Source: Punica granatum
Lineage: Eukaryota; Streptophyta; Magnoliopsida; Myrtales; Lythraceae
Direction: 5' to 3'
DNA: 64,000 nucleotides
Assembly (NCBI RefSeq): GCF_007655135.1
Contig: NC_045127.1
Coordinates: 7,821,001 to 7,885,000 of the forward strand
The notes beneath the pieces were generated by a model. That model searched no databases. It was not told where the DNA came from and was given only the letters and a program-made list of their open reading frames with translations. Positions 1 through 9,825 of the stretch are shown here, piece by piece. The translations under genes and the position numbers were made by a program. Position 1 is the stretch's first letter. Each line of letters opens with the position of its first letter.

Positions 1-432
1 CACGTCCTTGACCACCTTAGTTCCCTTGAACTCTTTGGGCCTGGGGACATCTGGACGTGCGCTAAACTGGCCCATGCTATCCCCGTTAACACGAGTCCTC
101 CGCACTTGCACGAGCTCGGCCTTAAGCTCATTGATCTCAGCACGCATGGCTGAGACAAGGGCTTCCAGCGTCTCGTCCCGCTTGGTCAGCTCGTCCACTG
201 CAGTGTTCAAGGCGCCCTGCATACCCTCTTGAAGCTCCTCCAAGTCCGAGCGGAGCTCCTCCATGCCCTTGGACGTGTCCTCGGTCTTGCCTTGGACGTC
301 CGCCATGACAACCTCCATCTTTGTCATGCGGCCCTCAAACGAACTTAGTGGATCCCTCGAGCTTTCCCGCTACTTCTTGGACTTTGCCCTCGTCTCATCG
401 ATCACCACCTCCGATTGGTTAGTGGTTGCCAT
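1..432 (-). pseudogene. gag-like 5' end of LTR retroelement, broken
   Basis: On the minus strand an ATG at 432 lies just inside the primer-binding site and opens a frame running off the left edge. Codon 21 (370-372) is TAG; after it the frame stays open to position 1. The product is charged and helical, rich in E, K and R (for example MEELRSDLEELQEG), as expected for the N-terminal part of a plant gypsy Gag before the retrotransposon gag domain. The call rests mainly on position next to an LTR and PBS. The element is probably defective unless the TAG is a sequencing error. No protease or polymerase is visible because that part lies outside the window. Confidence 0.6.
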
Positions 433-446
433 CGCCTTAGACCTTC

Positions 447-458
447 GCTCTAATACCA
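447..458 (-). other. Primer-binding site, initiator tRNA-Met type
   Basis: Read on the minus strand this is TGGTATTAGAGC, one mismatch from TGGTATCAGAGC, the common plant retroelement primer site complementary to the 3' end of initiator tRNA-Met. It starts two bases inside the LTR end, which is normal spacing. It fixes the orientation of the element as minus. Confidence 0.75.
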
Positions 459-460
459 CT

Positions 461-864
461 TGTCACGGGCTTGCTATTTTGTCTAGCGTTCCCTACCCGT
501 GCGGCCCTAGAATCGCTATTCTAGGCAGCCTTTCCATTCACAGAACTTCTAGAGAGAGAAACTAGAGAGAGAAGCTCTGGAAAATGATACTTGTGTTGCT
601 TTTTCAAGTGTATCTACAATTGAGAAGGTGATGCCCTTATATAGGCACTCGGTATTTGATGTACATCCAACTACTTCTACCATCTACTGGTATAAATATA
701 ATTATCCTAACTACCGACATTAATTACAGAAGGATTGAGAAACTTCTAGAAGGTTCGGGGACCGAGGCTCTCTAGAAGACTCCATCGCACGCATTCCCTA
801 GAAAACCTCAACAACTTCGGGCTCTTTCGATCATCTTCGATGTTAGGAAGATTCGTTCGTAACA
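461..864 (-). mobile_element. 5' LTR of a gypsy-like retroelement
   Basis: A 404-bp segment that, on the minus strand, begins TGTTACGAAC and ends CCCGTGACA, so it has the TG...CA ends of an LTR. The primer-binding site follows directly inside it. A TATA-like stretch, CTATATAAGG on the minus strand near 635-645, fits the U3 promoter. The second LTR is off the left edge, so the target-site duplication and insertion age cannot be judged. Confidence 0.7.
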
Positions 865-2995
865 CTTGCATATATAACTGTGGCTATAATTCTACATGTT
901 CTGATATCGTTCTATGATGAACAATTATAAACAAATAGAAAACGTGAATCAACGAGGAAAAGCATTGAGATGAACTAGACACTGACTAATAATAAATCAT
1001 ACGGTTGAAAAATGAAGGAAGAAAATGTGAGATTTTATCTTAAGAGAATCAATTAAAGATCGATAATCGATCCTGATCAAATTTTAAGTAGTCTACCTAC
1101 TAGTTATGTCCATGTGATCCTACATATATAACATTCGTTGTTGGTATTTCCATATTCAAGAAGAATATAAATGTGAATAATTATCACGACAAATAAGAAA
1201 ATTGCAAGACACCCGCAAAATTCCGTAACGAAACGGCATTAACTTTCCTTATGAATGAACGCAAAATCAAAGACTCTGTGCGACATTTTTGCTGCTGTCA
1301 TTGTCCTTTAATATTTGTCCCCATCCCATGGAAGCGGCTTCACGCGGCTGTTGGTTGGGAGATTGATTGACCTTTTATTTATTTTTTCACCCAATCCACG
1401 GATAATAGTAATTAACTAATTAGATTTAGTACAGTGACACTATTTCACGATCGATAATACGTGTTTTTGAGCCTGATTCTCATTATTGGATTTATTCCAC
1501 ACCCCTTCCTATTTATTTCTTTTTCGGTCCACAAACTTCTCTTCCTAATTAAAGTGTCGCGCCGAACCCTGCTCATCCGGGACACATATGTATATGTATG
1601 CATTAAGGACAAAGGGGACAATAGCCTCCCACAGTCCCACGAAAAAAATGTAATGCAAAACGCGTTTTTGATAGCCGAAATCCCTCAGCCTACACATCTA
1701 TAATGGGGCCACAAATCGCGTCGGATAGGATTGAATTTGGACTCACTCATTTTACTTAATGGGGTTAGTTAAAGCTAGGGCAGCGATATCACCGAATTAT
1801 GGACCCCGGCCCCTCAAAATCTTACATCAATTCGACGACTTTATGCGAGACATATGTATACGAGAAGCTCAATCCTGGATGGATTTGCAGGATTAGACAT
1901 TCATGACAAGGAAGGAACTGTATGTTTTGACACTTATGGAATTAATAGGAACGCTCATGAAAAACGAATTGTCTCGGCCGATATCGTACAAAAAGAAAGG
2001 GGGAAATTAAAAATTTTATGTAATTAGATAGGCCGGTGAGGAAAAAGAGGGTTAGTTAAAAGGGGAGGCCCCAACAGTTTTCATGATCTTGTCACCGATA
2101 AACCAAACAATTCACACTCTATCCTCATAGAAAGTTTGCAACATAGCAACAATTAGAAACCAACTCCACACACGCAAAGAAGGTCCATCCACGTACGTCA
2201 ACGCATATGACTTTTCACAATTTTAATCATACGTGTTTTATTTGGACTGTATTGTGTGAATATGTGGCTATGTTCGACACATGATCATGCACCATTGAGA
2301 TTGTAGTCCAGCTGAAATGCTGCGTTAAGATCTCGGTTCAAGCCTCTTTGAAGGCGGGTTCCAGAGGAAAGGTTCTAAAACTTTTGGTCGACGTTGTTTG
2401 TTGGAGTAGTAATTCATCAACTTAGACATGGGCGTGGCATGTAACCCAATAGTCCTTCAACGTCTTGTTCGTGCATGATGCATGGCTATCGCATCTTGTG
2501 ATAACTATGACTGAAGCAGAACATTCTGCCACAGGAAAGGGCATTAATTGTCATCATTCCCGGTGAATGGAAAATATTGAACCAGCATCATTTGGCCATT
2601 TGAATGAGTAACATCCAATGAGAATACATATGATTATCAAATTCGCCTCATAGTGCATTTCCACAGATTTTCATAACCAAACAGTTTGATTGGTTACTAA
2701 TGATTCATAATTAATGGATAATGTTAGCTGAATATTTATACCACTAATTGTCAGGCCATATGTTATTACAAAGAATTTGGCAAAAAATTGTCTTGAAAAA
2801 ATAATGTAAAAGCAGCATAATGTATTTTATGCTACGCAGGCCCAAACCCAAACATTTCTGCTGGTAATGAAGATTCAAGTTGGGCCGAGATGGGCTAAAG
2901 AGTGAAAATGCCAGGCCGATCGGGCCCAGAAGAAAAATACATACATGAAGAACGTTTATGTACATCATGGCAAACATGGCTCCATCTGATCGAAC

Positions 2996-2996
<1 letters not shown>
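865..2996. other. Gene-free AT-rich stretch
   Basis: I see no supported gene, RNA gene or clear repeat here. The open frames are short and have no family features. Confidence 0.6.

Positions 2997-3027
<31 letters not shown>
2997..3027. repeat. Poly-C homopolymer, 31 bases
   Basis: An uninterrupted run of 31 C on the plus strand, exceptional in this AT-rich surrounding. It lies at the edge of an element rich in GAGCTCGA-like words. The exact length should be distrusted, since such tracts are error-prone in every sequencing chemistry. Confidence 0.9.
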
Positions 3028-3028
<1 letters not shown>

Positions 3029-4198
3029 AGCTGAGCCAATCCGAGCCTAAGTTTGCCAGTCAAACGAGCCAAGTCAAGCCAAACTCAATAGGACTCAACT
3101 CGAAAAAGCTCGTGAGTCTAAACGAGTTTTTTTTAAAAATCTTATATATATATATATATATATATATAGCTATAACCTGCATAATACAAGGTCCATAAGA
3201 ATAAGTGTTAGCCCATATGATTATTATAATTAGGGAAAAAGACAAAAATCCCCATTGTGGTTTGGGGTTGGGACAAATAACATCCCTTTTTTTTGACAAT
3301 TAGCCCCATATGGTTTACTCCGTTAGACACAAAGGGTTACGACTTTTTTTTTTTTTTTTTTTTTCATTTTTAGTCCTCAATCTTTAACCTTTTAATCATT
3401 TTGGTTATAAATATTTTTTCTTTTATCATTCATATCCTAAACTTTTTATTTTGTTTCATTTTAATCCAACAAAGACAATCGAAAGGGAAAGGGGGTTGGG
3501 ACCGCTAATCGGCGACCCCGATCCCGAATCGATCAGGGACCTCCGACGGCCCCGACCCCGAATCTACCGAGGACTCCAAGTAAGACGCTGGCGACCTTGA
3601 CCCCGAATCGACAGGGCCTCCGAGTCAGAGTCCCTGGTCGATTCGAGGTCGGGGCTGTCAATCGATGACCTCGACCGTGACCTCGATTCCTTTTCGATTT
3701 TCTTTGTTGGACTAAAATGAAACAAAATGAAAAGTTTAGGATAAGAATGATAAAAGAAAAAGATTTATAATCAAAATGATTAAAATATTAAAGATTGAGG
3801 ACTAAAAATGGAAAAAAAATTAATGCCGTAACCACCTATGTCTGACGGAGCAAACTACAGGAGCTAATTGTCCCAAATAAAAGAACATTGTGCGATTTGT
3901 TCAAACTCCAAACCACAAGGGGATTTTTGTCTTTTTCCCTTATAATTATTATTGATTTTGTTTTAAGTCTAAACAAGTTCAAGCTCATTTGAGCTTATAC
4001 AAGTCAAAGCTTTTTTGCTTCACTAGGCGAGTCTTAATGAGCCCAAGCCTTTATTTTATTAAATGAGCCGAACTCGAGCTTGAATCTAGACTGCTCAAGA
4101 GCTCGAACCTGAGCTCGAGTTCATGAGTCAATAAACAAGCTAAGCTTGACCTTCCTAGATTCGGTCTCGACTCAACTCAGCTTGTTTCTTTTACACCC
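3028..4198. mobile_element. Decayed GAGCTC-rich element, split by a nested MITE
   Basis: The two flanks of the nested Mutator-like element (3028-3232 and 3940-4198) are full of words such as GAGCC, GAGCTCGA and CAAGCT. The right end reads TTTACACCCCTA, that is TAGGGGTGTAAA on the other strand, a start common in plant hAT-like MITEs. The interruption by 3233-3939 shows this element is older. A similar GAGCC-rich element is at 47581-47898. The left terminus is unclear because of the poly-C run. A (TA)n microsatellite sits at 3143-3168. Confidence 0.4.
3233..3939. mobile_element. Mutator-like MITE with 9-bp TSD
   Basis: A 707-bp fold-back element. Its ends are inverted copies: GGGAAAAAGACAAAAATCCC at the left and the reverse complement at the right. 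The inverted arms run about 250 bp each, enclosing a GC-rich core at about 3490-3690. It is flanked by a perfect 9-bp direct repeat TTATAATTA (3224-3232 and 3940-3948). Long terminal inverted repeats plus a 9-bp duplication is the hallmark of Mutator-like elements. It has no coding capacity, so it is non-autonomous. Confidence 0.85.
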
Positions 4199-4439
4199 CT
4201 AGGCAAACTCAATAATCCATTATAACCTTTCCAAGTGTAAGAGTTAGAACTTCCATGGTGTTGGGAGGGCACTGTGTGGTTTGCGCCTCTTTCTCCTGTA
4301 CCATTGGATGGGATTAATAGAGCCCTTTTATTAACTGCGGTGCTTCTATTCCATCTATTCCCTTTCACTATCCCTCTCCTTCTATTTTTGCACAAGTAGT
4401 CAATCCAGAAACTAAAAATACGAAAGGATTCATAGTTAA

Positions 4440-5200
4440 TGTCAGTGTTCCTTTATGCCCTATAGAGCCATAATTTGAAAATCTTCCTTCTTACAAAATT
4501 GCCAAAAGAATTTATCTCAAAGGTTGTAATTTTTCAATTCATAGTGGGAAATCCAGAGAGTTTTACGAATACATCCTACAAAATACTAATTCAGTTGTTA
4601 TTACGGAAATTCCTGATGCAAATAATCCCGGTAGAATTTTATACTGTAAAGCCAAGATTATGAAAATTCTTTTTCCTTTTGACTGTACTACTCCTTTAAC
4701 CACTCCACGAGAATTTTCTCAGCCCTATTCTCCTCAAACTTATGACTACTTAAACTATGTTACTACCTGGAGTCGAGCCTTTCTCTACTCCAGCTTTGCT
4801 CATACTTGGTTTTTTTTTTTTTCATTTTGGCATAAGACATTAAAAATTTCCACGTTGGTTTTATGATTGGTGGGATTTTCATAGGGCTCTCCCAGAAATT
4901 CTACCACCAAAAACCTACGAAGTATGGAAAATATTTAGGGACGAAATCTCCATAAAGAAAGGAACACTTAAGATGAAAGGACTTCACTTTTTTGCCCAAT
5001 TTTAGTGCCATGAATTTTTTGTTGGAACTTCAAAATGGAAAGGATTTCTCCATAAGAATGCCTATAGATTAATCATGACAAGTGTGACCCTCATTTTCCT
5101 GAACTCGAAAGACAGTCTAAGGTGAAGTAGTGGCCAAATTGCAAAGAAGATCAAGCATGTCCACAAGCCATTTAAAGGTGGATGGACAAACGAAAGGCAC
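4440..5200 (+). pseudogene. Decayed coding remnant, retroelement- or pararetrovirus-like
   Basis: Two adjoining open stretches (to 4663, and 4660-4866) followed by readable but stop-broken sequence encode an aromatic-rich protein with patches such as QPYSPQTYDY and WFYDWW. These recall a conserved segment I have met in repetitive plant polyproteins, possibly endogenous caulimovirid-like or LTR-element proteins. I cannot place the family firmly. Stops and frame changes after 4866 make it non-functional. It could also be chance coding similarity. Confidence 0.3.
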
Positions 5201-6339
5201 TTCTTTTAGATGTTACGAAGAATTCAAAATTTTTGCTTATGAAAGCACAAATGCTGACCGACCTACATAAGGTTGGCTCCCTCGCAAGTTCAGGTTCAGA
5301 AGATTCATTCTATGTGTGGTCTTAAAGGTTCCGTCTCAAGGTCTACAGACCCTCCCAGATGACCTTTTTCAAGACTCTCAAATTCCCTACGAGGTATAAA
5401 ATCATGATGAAAGATGAAGAAGAAAGCAAGAGAAAAGGTGACATGAACGGAAGATTCTTTTAAGGAAAACAAAGAATAGTGTTTGCTTTAAGAATAGTGT
5501 TCGGAATAGTAAAACTTTTGACTATAAATAATATTTTTCTTTATTATTGTATCGTACTATTCAATTTTATTATTTAAAAACCAATAATATTGTAGCCTTT
5601 AAAGAAATACCTTACACGTGTAAAGGTTTTGTTTTATAGAGCGCGAACACATATGAACTATTCAATTTCGAACTGGTAGAGCACACGAACTATACAGTTT
5701 CGGATCAGTGACCAACTAAAATTGCAGATGAAAGCAACAACGGCGGCACACTTAAATAGTCAGGTTAGTATGCTATCAACTGTATCAATTCCAAATAGGT
5801 CACATATCCACTAGCCAATAAAATTCCAGTTGACATAAACTATATATGGTAGCAAAGTTGTAGGGAAGTCGAAAGCATGAGCCTGAAAGTTTGTAAAAAA
5901 TTCAATAAATATAAAAAGCAAAAGAATGGAAGGAAAGAATGAAATATCGAAAATCATGCATAACGAGATGGATAAAGATCGAAAATCACAAAAAAAAAAA
6001 TGGAGACCACTCAAGGCTAACCTAACACCATAGAAGATGAACAGGCGTAACGAGTTGTATCCAGGCAATGTGTCGATCTACTTGAATACGATAATTTATT
6101 CATCGTATCATTGTTTTTATTTTATTTTTTTGGTAAACTATTCATCATGTCCTCAACCAGCCTTTATTTCACCGACGGATTTCAGGATCAGTCGGACGGC
6201 CAACGAGAGACAGAAACATATGACCAGTCAACAAACGCCACCTGGAAAATGTCGCAGGGATCAGAAGATTCTATGTCGCACGCGCACTAAGTTAGGTTAT
6301 TTATATTATTTTAATAAAAATTAAAAATTCTTAATAATA
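5201..6339. other. Gene-free AT-rich stretch upstream of RMA-like gene
   Basis: No supported gene. The distal part would be the promoter region of the RING-finger gene, but I cannot point to a specific core element. Confidence 0.5.
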
Positions 6340-7616
6340 ATTGGAAAACCCAAGACTGAGATTGTTTTTTTGGTGGAATCCGAATAACATTCCTGGCAAT
6401 CGTTCTGCATCTTCCTTCCCCCCAATTTTAGTTTCTCTTTGGGTCGATCGATTTTCATCGGTCGGTCGTCGGTCTTCTCGAAGCTCTCAGGTCAGCGATT
6501 CTCTCCCCCCCATTTGCTGCTCCTCAAGCTTCTATCTTTCCGATTGGATTGTGCTGAGGATTGACCCTCCTTCGGGTCAATTTCCCCTTTTATCCGATGT
6601 GATCTTAGGCTGTGATTTTGCGGGATCTGGGGTTTATGGTGGTAGTCTTTCATGGATGATCTGGGAATCCCAGTTGGGTTGTAATGTTATTGCCAGCAAT
6701 AGTTCTGTTTGTAATTGGGAAGTATGAATTTGCTGATGATCTGATTGAAATGAATAGATTTTCTTAAACGCTGGATATGTTTCGATGCCACGTGACACAA
6801 AAATTTGTTTTCGATAAGCAAAACTTATGGAAATCTGATAAAACTGTATCACGCGGGTAATGGTTTCGCGAATTCTTTTATGGCATATGGATAATATGTT
6901 CTGCGTATGACTGCAAATACCATCTCGATGTCCTGGGAGAGTTGTCTTTGAGCTATTACATGAAGCAATCCTCGAAAGGTCAATTTTCTGGGACAGTCTT
7001 CTTAAAACAAAGTTTTGCCTGCTTTTTGTTGTTGATATCGTAGTTCTGTTTTGGACGACACTTCTTAGCAATGCCATATTCTTTGTATTGGCATTTTATT
7101 TATGAGTTTTTATCTCTTGGGTGGGATTTAATCTGGCCCAAGTTATATGCTTTTTAACTTGTTTTGCCGTGTTTGGATTGACAAATTAAAGTAGGAGGTG
7201 CATGGAAAAATGATCGGTTGGGAACGCTTTCTTCCCTCAATACTTTAGCTTAGAGATGCAGTAGAAGGGGGGTGGACGTACTGCAAGGAAAATAATGTAC
7301 TAACATTCCCTACTTTCTCAAGCTTAGGTAACTTATGGAGCAGAAAGAAATGTTTTGCTTCAAATTCATGCATTTCAAATATTCCCTTTCGTCTTTCCCA
7401 TTTGAAAAGTTGAAAGAATGACTTCTAAAACACGAAATTGGTGTCTTATTCGGGGTACCTCCATTGCAACTAAAGTTGCTGGAAAAACTCCTAAATCAGT
7501 TTCCACTTCTTCTTAACATATTATAGTTCGATCTCTGCATAATCTATGAGCACGGTGTAATTGAGGTTGAGACTATATTTGATTGACAGGAACTCGATTT
7601 TGAGGTTCTTTTCAAG

Positions 7617-8339
7617 ATGGCAAGTGGTTTTGGGGAATCAGCGAGCAGGCCACCCCAAAGTCCATCTTGCTCAAGCAACAGCAACAACAATGAAGCTGCT
7701 GGTAACTTTGAGTGCAACATCTGTTTCGACTTGGCCCAAGACCCAATTGTGACCTTGTGCGGGCACCTCTTCTGCTGGCCCTGCCTCTACAAGTGGCTCC
7801 ATTACCACTCGCAATCCAAGGAATGCCCGGTCTGCAAGGCCCTTGTGGAGGAGGAGAAGCTGGTCCCGCTCTATGGCCGTGGAAAGACTTCCACTGACCC
7901 GAGATCGAAGTCCATCCCTGGCCTCAACATCCCGAACCGGCCTGCTGGCCAGAGGCCCGAGACCGCTCCTCCGCCACCTGATCCAAACCATTTCCACCAG
8001 CATGGATTTGGTTTCATGGGCGGATTGGGTGGGTTTGGTGGCTTCGCCCCAATGGCGACCACAAGGTTCGGGAACTTCACATTGTCTGCAGCCTTCAGTG
8101 GGCTAATCCCGTCTCTATTTAATGTCCAAGTCCATGGATTCCCAGATGCTGGAATGTTTGGCCCATCTGCGGGGTTGCCTTACGGGTACCCGAACACATT
8201 CCATGGAGCCCACATGCACGCCCACCATCACCACCACCATCATCACCACAGAGGCGGCCAGCGTAATCAGGACATTTACCTGAAGAGACTACTCATGCTT
8301 ATCGGGTTCTTCGTCCTCCTCGCCCTTGTTTGGAATTGA
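7617..8339 (+). CDS. RMA-type RING membrane-anchor E3 ubiquitin ligase
   Basis: A 240-residue protein from a single coding exon. An N-terminal C3HC4 RING finger uses C33, C36, C48, H50, C53, C56, C70 and C73 (start CNICFDLAQDP). A Pro/Gly/Phe-rich linker and a histidine run (about 203-211) follow, then a C-terminal hydrophobic tail (about 224-239, LLMLIGFFVLLALVW). One RING plus one C-terminal anchor is the RMA1/RNF5 layout. Those proteins sit in the ER membrane with the RING in the cytosol and transfer ubiquitin from E2 enzymes, for example onto misfolded membrane proteins. A 5'-UTR intron is likely at 6491-7589, between CTCAG|GTCAGC and GACAG|G, so transcription probably starts near 6.35-6.45 kb. 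The frame is complete. Confidence 0.9.
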   Translation: MASGFGESASRPPQSPSCSSNSNNNEAAGNFECNICFDLAQDPIVTLCGHLFCWPCLYKWLHYHSQSKECPVCKALVEEEKLVPLYGRGKTSTDPRSKSIPGLNIPNRPAGQRPETAPPPPDPNHFHQHGFGFMGGLGGFGGFAPMATTRFGNFTLSAAFSGLIPSLFNVQVHGFPDAGMFGPSAGLPYGYPNTFHGAHMHAHHHHHHHHHRGGQRNQDIYLKRLLMLIGFFVLLALVWN

Positions 8340-8905
8340 GCTTAAAGTCATCATTAACTGAGATGTTTGAGTAGGTCTACGACTCGCCAGTTTATCCCGA
8401 CTGTAAATGTTTGTAGTTGGAGCATATCGAGGCATTTGTTTCCGTTTAGATGATCATGTAAACTGTTCATACTTTACATCATCGGTTGTGTTTATGATTT
8501 GAATAAGGGTAGAAATTCGCGTGGCTCAATGGATTGCTGCAGAACAATGTGACAGTGGACCAAAATATTTTTTACTAGATATTACTGCCGATCTGTCTAA
8601 ACTTTGTTAGCAAGCAAGTGGGATTCAGAAGATAGAAGAGTACAGTGTCTGTGTCTGTGCATAAGTATTTATCCATGTGTTTTATATAATCGTAATCCTC
8701 AAACGAATTTCAAAGACCATTACTTATTTTGATAGGGCAACTAGTTGAATGACAAAAAATCGGAAATACATTTTATATGAACAATAATAGAAAAATAGCG
8801 CAAGTTTAATTGTATATGGAGATGCATTTTGAACTCACATTGAGGTCTATCAAAACAGGTTGGAATATGTCGTAATATGGACTACCACGGTTATAAAATA
8901 AATAT
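8340..8905. other. 3' UTR of RMA-like gene and AT-rich spacer
   Basis: Contains the presumed 3' UTR (to about 8.5 kb, with AATAAG-like A-rich words) and spacer. No further gene is visible. Confidence 0.5.
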
Positions 8906-8917
8906 GATCAAGACCAC

Positions 8918-9466
8918 GAATATGACATGCCTGCTGATGCGAATGACACCGTGTGCCCTCAGCTGGATGCAGCGGTCCATGTGGCCATGACCCTTGATGA
9001 TTCCTTACCTCCGTGGGCTCCATGGCAGCGGTCCACTCCTCCTGCCCCCAGAACATCGCCTTCCATTTCACCTCCTCCGGTGCGGCTTCCTCCACCTTGC
9101 CCTCTCTCCTTGCCACCATTGTCTCTTCCCTCCTTCCCCTACCTGAAGTTCTGAATCTATCCCTTCGACGAATCCCTCGTGACAGGCCTCCTCTCTGCCT
9201 CCCTCCACCCCTCCCTTGACTCCCGCTCAATTACGCGCAGTGACCTCTCCACCCTCCTCACCCCGTGCGTTCACAAGGTAGTCTACCTTGACTCTGACAC
9301 GCTCCTAGTGGACGACATAGCCGATCTTGCTGCTACGCCGTTGAGGATCGTACTGGCAGCACCTGAGTACCGCAGTGCGAACTTCACGTCCTACTTCACC
9401 CAAGCATTCTGGGCGAGCCCCAAGCTCTCCTTAACCTTCTCCGACCGGAAGGGGGGCCCGTGCTAA
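8918..9466 (+). pseudogene. GATL-type (GT8) glycosyltransferase pseudogene, 3'-truncated
   Basis: Three frames read in succession give GT8 signatures of galacturonosyltransferase-like proteins. First VHVAMTLDDS (about 8967-9000), then a frame change to SSCPQNIAFHF (about 9030-9070). A second change leads to [11 protein letters not shown] and then [19 protein letters not shown], which holds the metal-binding DxD. The last segment, [12 protein letters not shown] ... LTFSDRKGG, ends where the family normally continues with a Cys-Tyr-Phe-Asn motif. GATL enzymes act in the Golgi on pectin or xylan. With at least two frameshifts and no C-terminal half, this copy cannot make an enzyme. It probably came from a duplicated or retro-copied gene, since no intron is seen. 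Confidence 0.8.
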
Positions 9467-9825
9467 CTTCGCGCAGGGAAAATACCGTACCTCATTAATC
9501 TGAACCTTATGAGATTTAAAGTTCCGTTTGTCTGGACTTATGCTGAAAATTAAATGCTAAAATTTTAAACATTTAATCAAATAAGTACTTAATTGATTAA
9601 GTAAAACTTGTTTGATAAAAGTTCAGCGTTAAAAGTTCAGAGTTTTTAGTACAGTATTCACATGTCAGTCCACTATTTTCTTTCTTTTCACTTTTGATCC
9701 CAATTTTTACTATTATTTTATTTTTATAATTTTTCAAAATAATAAAAATCGAAATTTTTTTAAAAAAAGGAGACAGCAGATTGGGATATGGGGAAGAGGC
9801 GGGGGTGCCGTCGAATTTGGCAATG

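Noticed and set aside
7671..8003. Minus-strand and other-frame ORFs over the RING-finger gene
   Set aside because: They are shadows of the high-GC coding sequence and show no domain.
8220..8260. Histidine run in the RMA-like protein as a metal-binding site
   Set aside because: A (CAC/CAT)n repeat in a variable linker is more simply explained by codon-repeat slippage.
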